Shown: one piece after another, positions 1 to 8,708 of the stretch
Numbering within the stretch: the first letter of the stretch is position 1
How the letters are laid out: every line of letters starts with the position of its first letter
Origin: Massilia sp. UMI-21
GTDB lineage: Bacteria > Pseudomonadota > Gammaproteobacteria > Burkholderiales > Burkholderiaceae_D
Direction: 5' to 3'
Length of the DNA: 64,000 nt
Assembly: GCA_015277795.1 (NCBI GenBank)
Contig: CP063848.1
Coordinates: 3,162,001 to 3,226,000 of the forward strand
Notes under the pieces: model-generated
What the model saw: only the letters and a program-made list of their open reading frames with translations
Database searches by the model: none
Told to the model about the DNA's origin: nothing
Translations under genes and position numbers: made by a program

Positions 1-2146
1 CCGGCTTGGCCGCACCCAGCAGGATCGGGCCGACGGTGACGCCCTTGCCGGCCGCGACCTTCAGCACGTTGAACAGGATGTTCGCCGCGTCCAGCGAAGG
101 CATCACGAGCAGGTTGGCGCTGCCGGCGAAGCCCTGCGCCTGTTGTCCATCAGCGCCCGGCTGGTACAGGCGCCGGATCTCTTCAAGCAGCGCGGCGTCG
201 CCCTGTACCTCGCCGATCAGCGCCAGTTCCGGCGCGCTTTCCGCCAGCAGTGCGCGCGCTTCGCGCACCTTGCGTGCCGACGGGCGCTCGGACGAGCCGA
301 AGATCGAATGCGACAGCAGCGCCGCCTTGGGCTCCAGGCCGAAATGGCGCAACTCGGTGGCGGCCAGGCGCGTGATGGCCGCCAGTTCCTGCGCACTCGG
401 ATTGTCGTTGACGTAGGTGTCGGTGATGAACAGGGTCATCTTGTCGAGCACCAGTGCGTTCATCGCCGCCAACACGCCCGCGCCGGGCGCGCTGCCGATC
501 ACCTCGCGCACGTGGGCCAGGTGGCTGTCGTACTTGCCCGCCATGCCGCAGATCAGCGCGTCGACCTCGCCCGACTGCAGCAGGCGCGTACCCCGCAGGG
601 TCGCATCGCCGCCGTCGCTTTCTGCCAGCACGTAGTCGACGTCGCGCTGCAGGCGCAGGCCGGACTGCTTCACCGCCGCCTCCACCGCCGCCACGCTGCC
701 GATCAATACCGGCTTGGCCAGGCCTTCGTCGACCACGGTTTGCACTGCGCGCAGCACGCGCTGGTCGGTAGCTTCGGCGTAGGCGACCCGGCGCAGCGTG
801 GCCTTGGCCTTGGCGAACACCGGCTTCATGAAGAAGCCGGTGTGATAAATCATCTCGCCCAGGCGCGCGCGGTAGGCGTCCATGTCGGCGATCGGGCGCG
901 CGGCCACGCCGGAGCTGGCCGCCGCGGCGGCTACCGCCGGCGCGATGGCGGCCATCAGGCGCGGATCGAACGGTTTCGGGATGATGTAGTCGGGCCCGAA
1001 TGTCAGGTCCTGGCCGGCGTAGGCTTCGGCCACCGTGTCGTTGGCCTCGGCCTCGGCCAGGCGGGCGATCGCGCCCACGCAGGCCAGCTTCATCGCGTCG
1101 GTAATGCGGGTGGCGCCGCAGTCGAGCGCGCCGCGGAAGATGTAGGGGAAGCAGAGCACGTTGTTGACCTGGTTCGGGTAGTCCGAACGGCCGGTGGCGA
1201 CGATGCAGTCCGGGCGCGCGGCCTTGGCCACTTCCGGACGGATCTCCGGCTCCGGGTTGGCCAGCGCCAGGATCACCGGACGGTCGGCCATGCTTTTCAC
1301 CATGTCGGCGCTGAGCACGCCGGCAGTCGAGCAGCCCAGGAACACGTCCGCGCCGCTGACGATGTCGGCCAGGGTGCGGGCGTCGGTCGCCTGCGCATAG
1401 CGCGCCTTGTTGGCTTCCATGTTGGCGTCGCGGCCCTGCCAGATCACGCCTTTCGAGTCGGCGACGAAGACGTTCTCCTGCTTCACGCCCAGGCTCACCA
1501 TCATGTCGAGGCAGGCGATCGCCGCCGCGCCGGCGCCGGAGGCGGCCAGCTTGATCGACCCGATGTCCTTGCCGACCACCTTCAAGGCATTGAGCAGGGC
1601 CGCGCTAGAGATGATCGCGGTGCCGTGCTGGTCGTCGTGGAAGACCGGGATGTTCATGCGCTCGCGCAGCTTCTTCTCGATGTAGAAGCACTCGGGCGCC
1701 TTGATGTCTTCCAGGTTGATGCCGCCGACCGTGGGCTCGAGCATGGCGATGGCGTCGACCAGCTTGTCCGGGTCGTTTTCCGCCAGCTCCAGGTCGAACA
1801 CGTCGACCCCGGCAAACTTCTTGAACAGGCAGCCCTTGCCTTCCATGACCGGCTTCGAGGCCAGCGGACCGATATTGCCCAGGCCCAGCACGGCGGTGCC
1901 GTTGCTGATCACCGCCACCAGGTTGGCGCGCGAGGTGTAGTCCGCCGCCTTGGCCGGATCGGCGGCGATCTCTTCGCAGGCATAGGCCACGCCCGGCGAG
2001 TACGCCAGCGACAGGTCGCGCTGGTTGGACAAGGGCTTGGTCGCCACCACTTCGATCTTGCCGCGGGTCGGGCTGCGGTGGTACTCCAGCGCGTCCGCGC
2101 GCAGTTGGCTGTCGTCGATGTCGCTGTTCCTGGTCTCAGTGCTCAT
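1..2146 (-). CDS. maeB: NADP-dependent malic enzyme with phosphotransacetylase-like domain (partial, C-terminus cut off)
   Basis: Oxidative decarboxylation of malate to pyruvate, giving NADPH. Starts at ATG 2146 ([10 protein letters not shown]) and stays open for 715 codons to the window edge; the family is about 760 residues, so only the last part is missing. The N-terminal third carries the malic-enzyme core ([23 protein letters not shown]). A Rossmann NAD(P)-binding region follows ([13 protein letters not shown]), then a PTA-like C-terminal half ([39 protein letters not shown]). The malic-PTA fusion is the MaeB architecture; in known members the PTA part is regulatory (acetyl-CoA sensing) and not catalytic. 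It lies 38 bp downstream of the OsmC-YcaO gene on the same strand and may be cotranscribed. Function is secure from the motifs; cofactor preference is inferred from the architecture. Confidence 0.95.
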   Translation of the reverse strand, partial: MSTETRNSDIDDSQLRADALEYHRSPTRGKIEVVATKPLSNQRDLSLAYSPGVAYACEEIAADPAKAADYTSRANLVAVISNGTAVLGLGNIGPLASKPVMEGKGCLFKKFAGVDVFDLELAENDPDKLVDAIAMLEPTVGGINLEDIKAPECFYIEKKLRERMNIPVFHDDQHGTAIISSAALLNALKVVGKDIGSIKLAASGAGAAAIACLDMMVSLGVKQENVFVADSKGVIWQGRDANMEANKARYAQATDARTLADIVSGADVFLGCSTAGVLSADMVKSMADRPVILALANPEPEIRPEVAKAARPDCIVATGRSDYPNQVNNVLCFPYIFRGALDCGATRITDAMKLACVGAIARLAEAEANDTVAEAYAGQDLTFGPDYIIPKPFDPRLMAAIAPAVAAAAASSGVAARPIADMDAYRARLGEMIYHTGFFMKPVFAKAKATLRRVAYAEATDQRVLRAVQTVVDEGLAKPVLIGSVAAVEAAVKQSGLRLQRDVDYVLAESDGGDATLRGTRLLQSGEVDALICGMAGKYDSHLAHVREVIGSAPGAGVLAAMNALVLDKMTLFITDTYVNDNPSAQELAAITRLAATELRHFGLEPKAALLSHSIFGSSERPSARKVREARALLAESAPELALIGEVQGDAALLEEIRRLYQPGADGQQAQGFAGSANLLVMPSLDAANILFNVLKVAAGKGVTVGPILLGAAKP

Positions 2147-2184
2147 GCGTACTCCCCATAGTGGTTGAAATCCGGTCCGTCGGC

Positions 2185-4395
2185 TCAGCTGGCTGCAGAC
2201 TCGGCGGCGGCCCTGGCGCGCGCCGTGTGCAGCTTGCGGTAGCTGTCGATCAGGCGATGGTGGCGTTCGAGCCCCTCGAGCCCCATGCCGGTGGGCGTCA
2301 GGCCATGGAAGCGCACGCTGCCGTCCACCGCACCCAGCACCGCGTCCATGCGCGCATCGCCGTACATGCGGCGGAAGTTGAGGACGTAGTCGTCCAGCTC
2401 CAGCTCCTCGTCCAGCACCACTTCCAGCACCACGTTCAGCGCCTGGTAGAACAGGCGGCGTTCTACGGTATTGTCGTTGTACTGCAGGAAGGCGCCCACC
2501 AGCTCGTGCGCCTCCTCGAACTGCTGCAGCGCCAGATTGATCAGGAGCCGCAGTTCGAGCACCGTCAGCTGGCCCCATTCGGTGTTCTCGTCGAACTCGA
2601 TGCCGATCAGGCTGGCGATGTCGGAATACTCGTCCAGCTCATTGTTTTCCAGGCGATCGAGCAGCGCGGCCAGGGCCTCGTCGTCGAGGCGGTGCAGGTT
2701 CAGGATGTCCTCCCGGAACAGCAGCGACTTGTTGGTGTTGTCCCAGACCAGGTCTTCCACCGGATAGATTTCGGAGTAAGCCGGCACCAGGATGCGGCAG
2801 GCCACCGCGCCCAGCTGGTCGTACACGGCCGTGTACACTTCCTTGCCCATGTCTTCCAGGATGCCGAGCAGGGTCGCGGCTTCCTCGGCGTTGGAGTCCT
2901 GGCCCTGGGCCGAGAAGTCCCATTCGACGAAATCGAAGTCGGCCTTGGCGCTGAAGAAGCGCCACGACACCACGCCGCTCGAATCGATGAAGTGCTCGAC
3001 GAAGTTATACGGTTCGGTGACGGCCTCGCTGGCGAAGGTCGGCTGCGGCAGGTCGTTCAGGCCTTCGAAGCTGCGGCCCTGCAGCAGTTCGGTCAGGCTG
3101 CGCTCCAGCGCCACCTCGAAGCTCGGGTGCGCGCCGAACGAGGCGAACACGCCGCCGGTGCGCGGATTCATCAGGGTCACGCACATCACCGGATAGCTGC
3201 CGCCCAGCGACGCATCCTTGACCAGCACCGGGAAGCCCTGCTCTTCCAGGCCCTTGATGCCGGCCAGGATGCCCGGGTATTTCGCCAGCACCTCCTGCGG
3301 CACATCGGGCAAGGCCAGTTCGCCTTCCAGGATCTCGCGCTTGACCGCGCGCTCGAAAATCTCGGACAGGCACTGCACCTGCGCTTCGGCCAGGGTGTTA
3401 CCGGCACTCATGCCATTGCTGGCATACAGGTTTTCGATCAGGTTGGACGGAAAATACACGGTCTCGCCGTCCGATTGGCGCGTGAAGGGCAGCGCCACGA
3501 TGCCGCGCTGCGTGTTGCCGGAGTTGGTGTCGATCAGGTGCGAGGCGCGCAGTTCGCCGTCCGGATCGTAGATCGGCAAGCTGTAGTCGTCGAGGATGCC
3601 GCTCGGGACCGCGTCGTCCGGGCCGGGCTGGAACCAGCGCTCGTTCGGGTAATGCACGAAAGGCGCGTTGGCGAGGTCCTCGCCCCAGTACACACCGGCA
3701 TAGAAGTGGTTGTTGTTCAGGCGCTCGATGTATTCGCCCAGGGCCGAGGCCAGCGCGCTTTCCTTGGTCGCGCCCTTGCCGTTGGTGAAGCACATCGGCG
3801 AGTGGGCGTCGCGGATGTGCAGCGACCACACGTTCGGCACGATGTTGCGCCAGGATGCGATCTCGATCTTGATGCCCCAGGAGGCCAGCATGCCCGACAT
3901 GTTGGCGATGGTCTGCTCCAGCGGCAGGTCCTTGCCCGGGATGCAGGTGCGCGCCCCGGAATCGGGCTGCAGTGTCAGCAGGGCCTGGGCGTCCGCATCC
4001 AGGTTCTCGACCTCTTCGATCACGAATTCGGGGCCGGTCTGCACCACCTTCTTCACCGTGCAGCGGTCGATCGAGCGCAGGATGCCCTGGCGGTCCTTGT
4101 CCGAGATATCCGAGGGCAGCTCGACCTGGATCTTGAAGATCTGCTGGTAGCGGTTTTCCGGGTCGACGATATTGTTCTGCGACAGGCGGATGTTTTCGGT
4201 CGGAATATTGCGGGTATCGCAGTACAGCTTCACGAAATAGGCCGCGCACAGGGCCGAGGAAGCCAGAAAATAGTCGAAGGGGCCGGGCGCCGAGCCGTCG
4301 CCCTTGTAGCGGATGGGCTGGTCGGCGATGACCGTGAAATCGTCGAACTTGGCTTCGAGCCTCAGCTTGTCGAGAAAGTTGACCTTAATTTCCAT
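2185..4395 (-). CDS. ycaO: OsmC domain / YcaO domain fusion protein
   Basis: 736 residues from ATG 4395 (MEIKVNFLDK); longer upstream reading is non-conserved GC-rich sequence. Residues about 1-135 form an OsmC-like domain (PGPFDYFLASSALCAAYFV). From about 170 to 560 is a YcaO domain, the ATP-dependent cyclodehydratase/kinase fold (TNGKGATKESALASALGEYI, YYPSNLIENLYASNGMSAG-type region). The rest is an acidic helical C-terminal domain (LVELNNELDEYSD region) seen in the E. coli YcaO class. E. coli YcaO (586 aa) assists RimO in methylthiolation of ribosomal protein S12; the present protein is longer because of the full OsmC domain. No RiPP precursor or dehydrogenase lies beside it, so a housekeeping S12/RimO-linked role is more likely than natural-product synthesis. 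A weak ribosome site (GGAA) precedes the start. Confidence 0.85.
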   Translation of the reverse strand: MEIKVNFLDKLRLEAKFDDFTVIADQPIRYKGDGSAPGPFDYFLASSALCAAYFVKLYCDTRNIPTENIRLSQNNIVDPENRYQQIFKIQVELPSDISDKDRQGILRSIDRCTVKKVVQTGPEFVIEEVENLDADAQALLTLQPDSGARTCIPGKDLPLEQTIANMSGMLASWGIKIEIASWRNIVPNVWSLHIRDAHSPMCFTNGKGATKESALASALGEYIERLNNNHFYAGVYWGEDLANAPFVHYPNERWFQPGPDDAVPSGILDDYSLPIYDPDGELRASHLIDTNSGNTQRGIVALPFTRQSDGETVYFPSNLIENLYASNGMSAGNTLAEAQVQCLSEIFERAVKREILEGELALPDVPQEVLAKYPGILAGIKGLEEQGFPVLVKDASLGGSYPVMCVTLMNPRTGGVFASFGAHPSFEVALERSLTELLQGRSFEGLNDLPQPTFASEAVTEPYNFVEHFIDSSGVVSWRFFSAKADFDFVEWDFSAQGQDSNAEEAATLLGILEDMGKEVYTAVYDQLGAVACRILVPAYSEIYPVEDLVWDNTNKSLLFREDILNLHRLDDEALAALLDRLENNELDEYSDIASLIGIEFDENTEWGQLTVLELRLLINLALQQFEEAHELVGAFLQYNDNTVERRLFYQALNVVLEVVLDEELELDDYVLNFRRMYGDARMDAVLGAVDGSVRFHGLTPTGMGLEGLERHHRLIDSYRKLHTARARAAAESAAS

Positions 4396-4797
4396 GAAAC
4401 AATTCCAATCTAGAGCGCAAAATAAAGTGCCGCCATTATCCGTTGTTTCCGCCTCGGGCGTGGACAGAGAATGGCCGGCATGTCTTTGACGCCGCCAGCA
4501 TCGGTGCTGTCCGAAGACCGGGAATCGGCGCGCTTCCCCTTTCGCGGCCCTGTTCCCGACCCGCCCGACCCGCTCGACGCGCACGCGCAACATGCCGCGG
4601 GCGTCGCAGGCGTGGCGGGTGTCGCGGGTGTCAGTGGCGCACGATGGGCAGAGGCTGGGTCCAGGGACCGCTGGCGGCTTGCGGAAAGACGAACGGCCCG
4701 ATCGCGAGGATCGGGCCGACAGGGAAAGGCCGAGCGGCGCGGTCGTTCTTGCATGCGCGCAGCCGCTGGTGGGCTGGGCTTCCGGCGCGGCCCTGGA
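4396..4797. other. 402-bp stretch without a convincing gene
   Basis: Between the OsmC-YcaO start and the end of the small membrane protein gene. It holds the presumed leftward promoter region of the OsmC-YcaO gene (relatively A/T-rich, about 4400-4445), a short degenerate run of 9-base units of the type GGCGTCGCG/GGTGTCGCG near 4600-4635, and the hairpin at 4694-4718. Open frames here overlap one another on both strands, lack ribosome sites and show no recognisable domain, so I treat them as GC-driven noise. Confidence 0.6.
4694..4718 (-). terminator. Hairpin downstream of the two-component operon
   Basis: Perfect 10-bp stem (CGGCCCGATC / GATCGGGCCG) with a 5-nt loop. On the minus strand it is followed by TTCGTCTTTCC, only moderately T-rich, so it would be a weak intrinsic terminator. 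It lies about 80 bp past the stop of the small membrane protein gene, the right place to end transcription of the leftward operon. Confidence 0.5.
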
Positions 4798-4995
4798 TCA
4801 GATCATGCCGGCAATCGCGCGGGTGAGGAAGGCGAAGCCGCCGGCGATCAGCCTGGCGCCGACCGCCGCCAGCACGACCAGCAAGGCCAGCTGGATCAGG
4901 CGCAGCGCCAGTTCGTGGCCGCGCCAGCGGCGGCCGAAGCGCAAGGGGCCGTGCAGCCGTGCCGCCAGATGCGGTGATGCCAGTCGAAATTTCAT
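4798..4995 (-). CDS. Small single-pass membrane protein, function unknown
   Basis: 65 residues. A basic N-terminus of about 30 residues (several Arg, RFGRRWRGHELALR) is followed by one hydrophobic span of about 20 residues (LIQLALLVVLAAVGARLIAG) and a short hydrophobic tail. The strongest argument that it is real is a GGAGG ribosome site 7 nt before ATG 4995, and a hairpin beyond its stop. It lies 115 bp downstream of the histidine kinase on the same strand and could be the last gene of that operon, for instance a small modulator of the kinase; that role is conjecture. No family recognised. Confidence 0.55.
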   Translation of the reverse strand: MKFRLASPHLAARLHGPLRFGRRWRGHELALRLIQLALLVVLAAVGARLIAGGFAFLTRAIAGMI

Positions 4996-5110
4996 GATCG
5001 CCTCCGCTGATTGCCTTGTTGTAGGGCCAGCATACTCCTGGCCCGGGCCGCCCGCAAATGTACGGGCCCGGGACAGACGGACCCGGGAGGCGCGCTCCGG
5101 ACCGCGCGCC

Positions 5111-6532
5111 CTAGCCTGGCGGCGCCTGGCCCGGGCTACCGGGCAGGGAGACTTCCGCGACCGTGCCCTGGCCGTCGGCCTTGCGGCGCAGGCTCACCGA
5201 TCCGTGGTGCTGGCCGGCGATCTCCTTGACGATGGCCAGGCCCAGGCCATGGCCGCCCGGGGCGGCGCCCGGCGACCGGTAGTAAGGCGTGAACAGCTTG
5301 CCCAGCTCCGCGGCGGGAATCGGCGCGCCATCGTTCTCGACCGAGAGCAGCGCGCGGTCGCCGCGCAGCGCCAGCCGCACCCGGATCTCGCCGTCCGGCG
5401 CGCCATGGACCGAGGCATTGTCGATCAGGTTCTGCAGCAGGCGCCGCAACTGCGAGGGCTCGCCCCACACCGGGACGTCCTGCGCCGCGTCCAGGCTGAT
5501 GCTCTGGCCGCGCCGCTCGAGCAAGGGGTCGAGCGTGCCGATCACCTCATGGCAGACTTCCAGCAGCGACACCCGCTGCGGGGCGCTGGCGTCGCTGCGG
5601 GCGCTGATCCGGCTCAGCGCCAACAGCTGTTCGGCCAGCTTGCTGGTACGGCGCGCGCCGCACAGCGCATGGCCGAGGGCTTCGGCGCGCTCGGACTCCA
5701 GCGGCGAGCGCATCGCGTTCTCGATGTGCAGCTGGACCGCGGCGATCGGGGTGCGGATCTCGTGGGCCGCCGCATCGAGGAAACGCTGTTCGCGCTCGAA
5801 CGCCCCCTTGATGCGGTCGAGCAGGCTGTTGAGCTCGGTGACGATGGGCGCCAGCTCGATCGGGGTCTCCTGCAGCAGGACCGGATCGAGCGAGTCCGGG
5901 CTGCGGGCAGCGATGCGCGCGGCCAGTTCCTTGAGCGGACGCATGCTGCGCAGCAGGACGAAATTGACCGCGACGAGCATCAGGAGGCCGCCGACGAACA
6001 GCGGCGCGGTGATCGACATGCCGATGTACTCGGCCAGTTCGTCGCGCACTTCTTCCTTCTCCGCGGTAATCACCCAGGTGCGTCCGGAGCGCAGCGCGAA
6101 CACTTCCCACAGCGTGTCGCCGACCTCGCGCACGCTGAAGCCCGGCGCCAGCGGCGCCAGGGCCTGGTCCGGCGCCGACGCCGATTTTGCCAGCAGCACC
6201 CCATCATCGCGCCAGACCTGGAAGGCGATCTTGGTCTCGTAGCGGTGTCCCGCGGTCTCCGGGGCGTCGCTGGTGGAGGTCTCGAGCTCCGGCGGCAGCG
6301 CGATCACCAGCGGCTGGGCCAGGGTCGCCGTGGACAATTCCTGCGCCACCAGCGCTTCCAGCACGCGCGCCGACGTGGCCAGGCGGGCGCTGAACAGCTC
6401 CTCGGATTCATGGCGCGCCACCAGCTGGGCGGCCACGCCGATGCCGCCGAAGACCAGGACGATGCACACCAGGGTGGTGACCACCAGGCGCCGCCGCCCC
6501 GAATACGTGTGTGCGCTCATCGGGATACTCAT
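5111..6532 (-). CDS. Membrane sensor histidine kinase (QseC/PmrB-like)
   Basis: 473 residues. Two membrane spans (about 16-36 and 171-193) enclose a periplasmic sensor region of about 135 residues. A HAMP-type linker follows, then the HisKA box with phospho-acceptor His257 (AAHEIRTPIAAVQ), and a HATPase_c domain with the N box (RRLLQNLIDNASVH) and a G box (GGHGLGLAIVKEIAG). Its ATG overlaps the stop of the upstream response regulator in ATGA, so the two are translationally coupled and form a cognate pair. The periplasmic domain has no obvious metal cluster or known ligand motif. Being last in the run with lipid-type enzymes suggests its signal could be their product or membrane state (inference). 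QseC-like by overall organisation; the ligand cannot be read from sequence. Confidence 0.92.
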   Translation of the reverse strand: MSIPMSAHTYSGRRRLVVTTLVCIVLVFGGIGVAAQLVARHESEELFSARLATSARVLEALVAQELSTATLAQPLVIALPPELETSTSDAPETAGHRYETKIAFQVWRDDGVLLAKSASAPDQALAPLAPGFSVREVGDTLWEVFALRSGRTWVITAEKEEVRDELAEYIGMSITAPLFVGGLLMLVAVNFVLLRSMRPLKELAARIAARSPDSLDPVLLQETPIELAPIVTELNSLLDRIKGAFEREQRFLDAAAHEIRTPIAAVQLHIENAMRSPLESERAEALGHALCGARRTSKLAEQLLALSRISARSDASAPQRVSLLEVCHEVIGTLDPLLERRGQSISLDAAQDVPVWGEPSQLRRLLQNLIDNASVHGAPDGEIRVRLALRGDRALLSVENDGAPIPAAELGKLFTPYYRSPGAAPGGHGLGLAIVKEIAGQHHGSVSLRRKADGQGTVAEVSLPGSPGQAPPG

Positions 6533-7194
6533 GCCCCGACCTCGCCGAGGCGGTAGCCGACCCCGCGCACGGTCTTGATCGCGGCCGGGTCGAGCTTCTT
6601 GCGCAGGTGGTGCACATGGACGTCGATCGTATTGCTCTCGGCCCCCTCGCCCCAGCCGTACAGCGATTCTTCGAGCTGGGCGCGGTTGAAGACCCGCAGC
6701 GGATGCTCGGCCAGGTGCTTGAGCAGCATGAACTCGAGCCGCTGCAGCTCCACCGGCTGGCCGTGCCAGGAGGCCTGCAGGCTGTCGAGCTCCAGCACCA
6801 GCGCGCCGCGCTCGATGCGGTTCACCGGACGCCCGCCATGGCGCCGCGCCAGCACCCGCAGGCGCGCCAGCAGCTCGTCGAGCTCGAAAGGCTTGACCAG
6901 GTAATCGTCGGCGCCGAGGTCGAGGCCCTGGACCCGGTCGCGCATCGCGTCGCGCGCCGACAGGATCAGGATCGGCACGCCGTCGCCGCCGGCGCGCACC
7001 CGCTCCAGCACCCGGGTGCCGTCCAGGTCGGGCAGGCCGAGGTCGAGCACCACGATGTCGAAGGCATTGTCGCGCAGCGCCGCCAGCGCCGAAGCGCCGT
7101 CGGCGACGTGCTCGACCGTGTAATGGGCGCGCCGCAGCGCCACCACCAGCCCGCTGGCCAGCAGCGGGTCGTCTTCGACCAGCAACAGCCTCAA
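6529..7194 (-). CDS. OmpR-family response regulator (QseB/PmrA-like)
   Basis: 221 residues: receiver domain with acidic pocket (VEDD, residues 6-9), phospho-acceptor Asp51 (DIVVLDLGLPD) and the conserved Lys in YLVKPFELDEL, then a winged-helix DNA-binding domain (RRTLYGWGEGAESNT-type region, VHHLRKKLDP, TVRGVGYRL). The start is TTG at 7194: it gives exactly the family N-terminus (MRLLLVEDDP) and has AAGGA upstream; no ATG fits. It overlaps the kinase gene by 4 bp and starts 25 bp after the TPR gene, so regulator and kinase look like the distal part of one operon beginning near 11468. Likely controls that operon or membrane/lipid genes, but no operator can be assigned. Confidence 0.93.
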   Translation of the reverse strand: MRLLLVEDDPLLASGLVVALRRAHYTVEHVADGASALAALRDNAFDIVVLDLGLPDLDGTRVLERVRAGGDGVPILILSARDAMRDRVQGLDLGADDYLVKPFELDELLARLRVLARRHGGRPVNRIERGALVLELDSLQASWHGQPVELQRLEFMLLKHLAEHPLRVFNRAQLEESLYGWGEGAESNTIDVHVHHLRKKLDPAAIKTVRGVGYRLGEVGA

Positions 7195-7219
7195 GGCTGC
7201 ATTCCTTGTTCCGGACCCG

Positions 7220-7870
7220 TCACTTCTTCCCTTCCGCGATCTTGTTCAGGAGCTGGGCGATTTCCCCGCGCCGGCCCTCGTCGGCGAGCTTGCGCCCAGG
7301 CCGGGCCGGTGCCTGCAAGGCCTTGCGCAGGTAGTGCTCGGCGCCCTCGAGGTCGCCCTTGCGGTACAGGTAGTCGCCATAGAAATAGTTAGGGTCGATG
7401 CCGTTCGGGTTCACCGACAGGCCCTTGCGCAGGAATTCGTCGGCCTTGGCCTTGTCGCCGAAGCCGATCGGCCAGCCGGGCACTTGATAATATAGCGAAC
7501 CCAGGCTGGTGTAGGCCGAGCCGGACAGCGCGTTCGGATTGATCGCCAGCGCCTGCTCCAGGGTCTTGCGGGCATTCTTGACATGCTTGAGCGCACCCAG
7601 CCCGCCCTTGGCGCCGGCATAGGTCGACTCGACGATCGCATACCAGATCAAGACGTCCGGGTTGCCGGGGTTGCGCGCCGCCAGCTGCTCGCTCTCGGCC
7701 AGCAGGCGCTCGAACTCGGCCTCCTGGCGGTTGGTGGGGGTCTGGTACTTGATCTGCTCCCAGCCCTGCTGCATGCGTGCGACATCCTCGGCCGGGCCGG
7801 CCCAGGCCGGCGCCGCGCCCAGCAGCAAGGCCGCCGCCAGCGCGGCAATCGTTCGGAATAAAGTTTTCAT
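7220..7870 (-). CDS. Exported TPR-repeat protein
   Basis: 216 residues with a clear signal peptide (MKTLFRTIAALAAALLLG, cleavage near AWAG). The rest is helical TPR-like repeats: ESEQLAARNPGNPDVLIWYA, ARKTLEQALAINPNALSGSA, ADEFLRKGLSVNPNGIDPNY, EHYLRKALQAPARPG. A ribosome site (GGAGAAACCG) precedes ATG 7870. Predicted periplasmic scaffold. It sits between the SDR gene (27 bp) and the response regulator (25 bp) in the run of leftward genes, so it may bring enzymes or substrate to the periplasmic side or present the signal to the kinase; this is inference from position only. Confidence 0.8.
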   Translation of the reverse strand: MKTLFRTIAALAAALLLGAAPAWAGPAEDVARMQQGWEQIKYQTPTNRQEAEFERLLAESEQLAARNPGNPDVLIWYAIVESTYAGAKGGLGALKHVKNARKTLEQALAINPNALSGSAYTSLGSLYYQVPGWPIGFGDKAKADEFLRKGLSVNPNGIDPNYFYGDYLYRKGDLEGAEHYLRKALQAPARPGRKLADEGRRGEIAQLLNKIAEGKK

Positions 7871-7897
7871 CGGTTTCTCCTTTTACCTTTGTTTATG

Positions 7898-8707
7898 TTA
7901 TCGAGGCAAGTATTTTCGAATTTGCACCAGTTGCTTGCGGATGGCCTTGTCGGGAATGCCGGGCAGCAGCTTGTTGACCAGTACGAAGAAGCGTTCCGCG
8001 CCGCCCAGGGTGCGGCTGGCCGCGTCCCCGGCCAGGAAGGCCATGAAGGCCTGCGCCACGACCTCGGGCGTGTCCTCGGCCGTGCGCAGCTCGCGGTTCA
8101 TGGCGTTGACGGCGCTGCTGTTGATCGGCGTGCGGGTGGCGCGCGGCGAAAAATGGCGCACCGTGACGGTCGAATCCGCGTATTCGCGCCGCAGCGCCTG
8201 CGAAAAGCCGGCCAGGCCGGCCTTGGCGGCGCCATAGGCGGCAAAGCCGGGGAAGCCGAGCGCGCCGAACACCGAACCGATGTTGATCACCTGCGCCGCC
8301 GGCGCCGTGCCCAGCAACGGCAGCAGTTCGCGCGTGAGCAGCATGGGGGCCAGCAGGTTGGTCTCGACCTGGGCCCGGATCGCGGCCGGGTCCTGGGTCT
8401 CGAAGGCGTGGAAGCTGCTCACGCCGGCGTTGTTGATCAGGAGGTCGATCCCGCCGCCGGCCCGGGCGGTGGCGGCGATCGCGCCGAGGGTATCCGGGTC
8501 GCACAGGTCGCCGCAGACGATCTGGACATCGCAGCCCCGCAACTGCTGGGCCAGCGCCTCCAGCGCGGCGCGCTGGCGGCCGACCAGGATCAGGAGCGCG
8601 CACTGCGGCGCCAGGCGCGCGGCGATGGCCGCGCCGATGCCGCCGCTGGCGCCGGTCAGCACGGCGCGGTAGCGCCCGCGCTGCGCCGTCATCCGAGGTG
8701 CCGCCAT
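7898..8707 (-). CDS. SDR-family NAD(P)-dependent oxidoreductase
   Basis: 269 residues, classical short-chain dehydrogenase: cofactor motif TGASGGIG (residues 18-25), NNAG (92-95), and catalytic Ser145, Tyr158, Lys162 (YGAAK). The C-terminal extension (FFVLVNKLLPGIPDKAIRKQ) resembles SDRs that act on acyl/lipid-type substrates near membranes. The ATG follows the stop of the heme-oxygenase-like gene by 1 bp. In this operon it could reduce an aldehyde or keto product made from the activated acyl chain by the two upstream enzymes (inference). Substrate not determinable. Confidence 0.88.
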   Translation of the reverse strand: MAAPRMTAQRGRYRAVLTGASGGIGAAIAARLAPQCALLILVGRQRAALEALAQQLRGCDVQIVCGDLCDPDTLGAIAATARAGGGIDLLINNAGVSSFHAFETQDPAAIRAQVETNLLAPMLLTRELLPLLGTAPAAQVINIGSVFGALGFPGFAAYGAAKAGLAGFSQALRREYADSTVTVRHFSPRATRTPINSSAVNAMNRELRTAEDTPEVVAQAFMAFLAGDAASRTLGGAERFFVLVNKLLPGIPDKAIRKQLVQIRKYLPR

Positions 8708-8708
8708 C

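Noticed and set aside
143..4413. Long rightward open frames (672 and 750 codons) over maeB and the OsmC-YcaO gene
   Set aside because: They are antisense to genes with unmistakable motifs, are rich in Arg/His/Gln/Gly as expected from reading GC-rich codons backwards, and show no domain or ribosome site.
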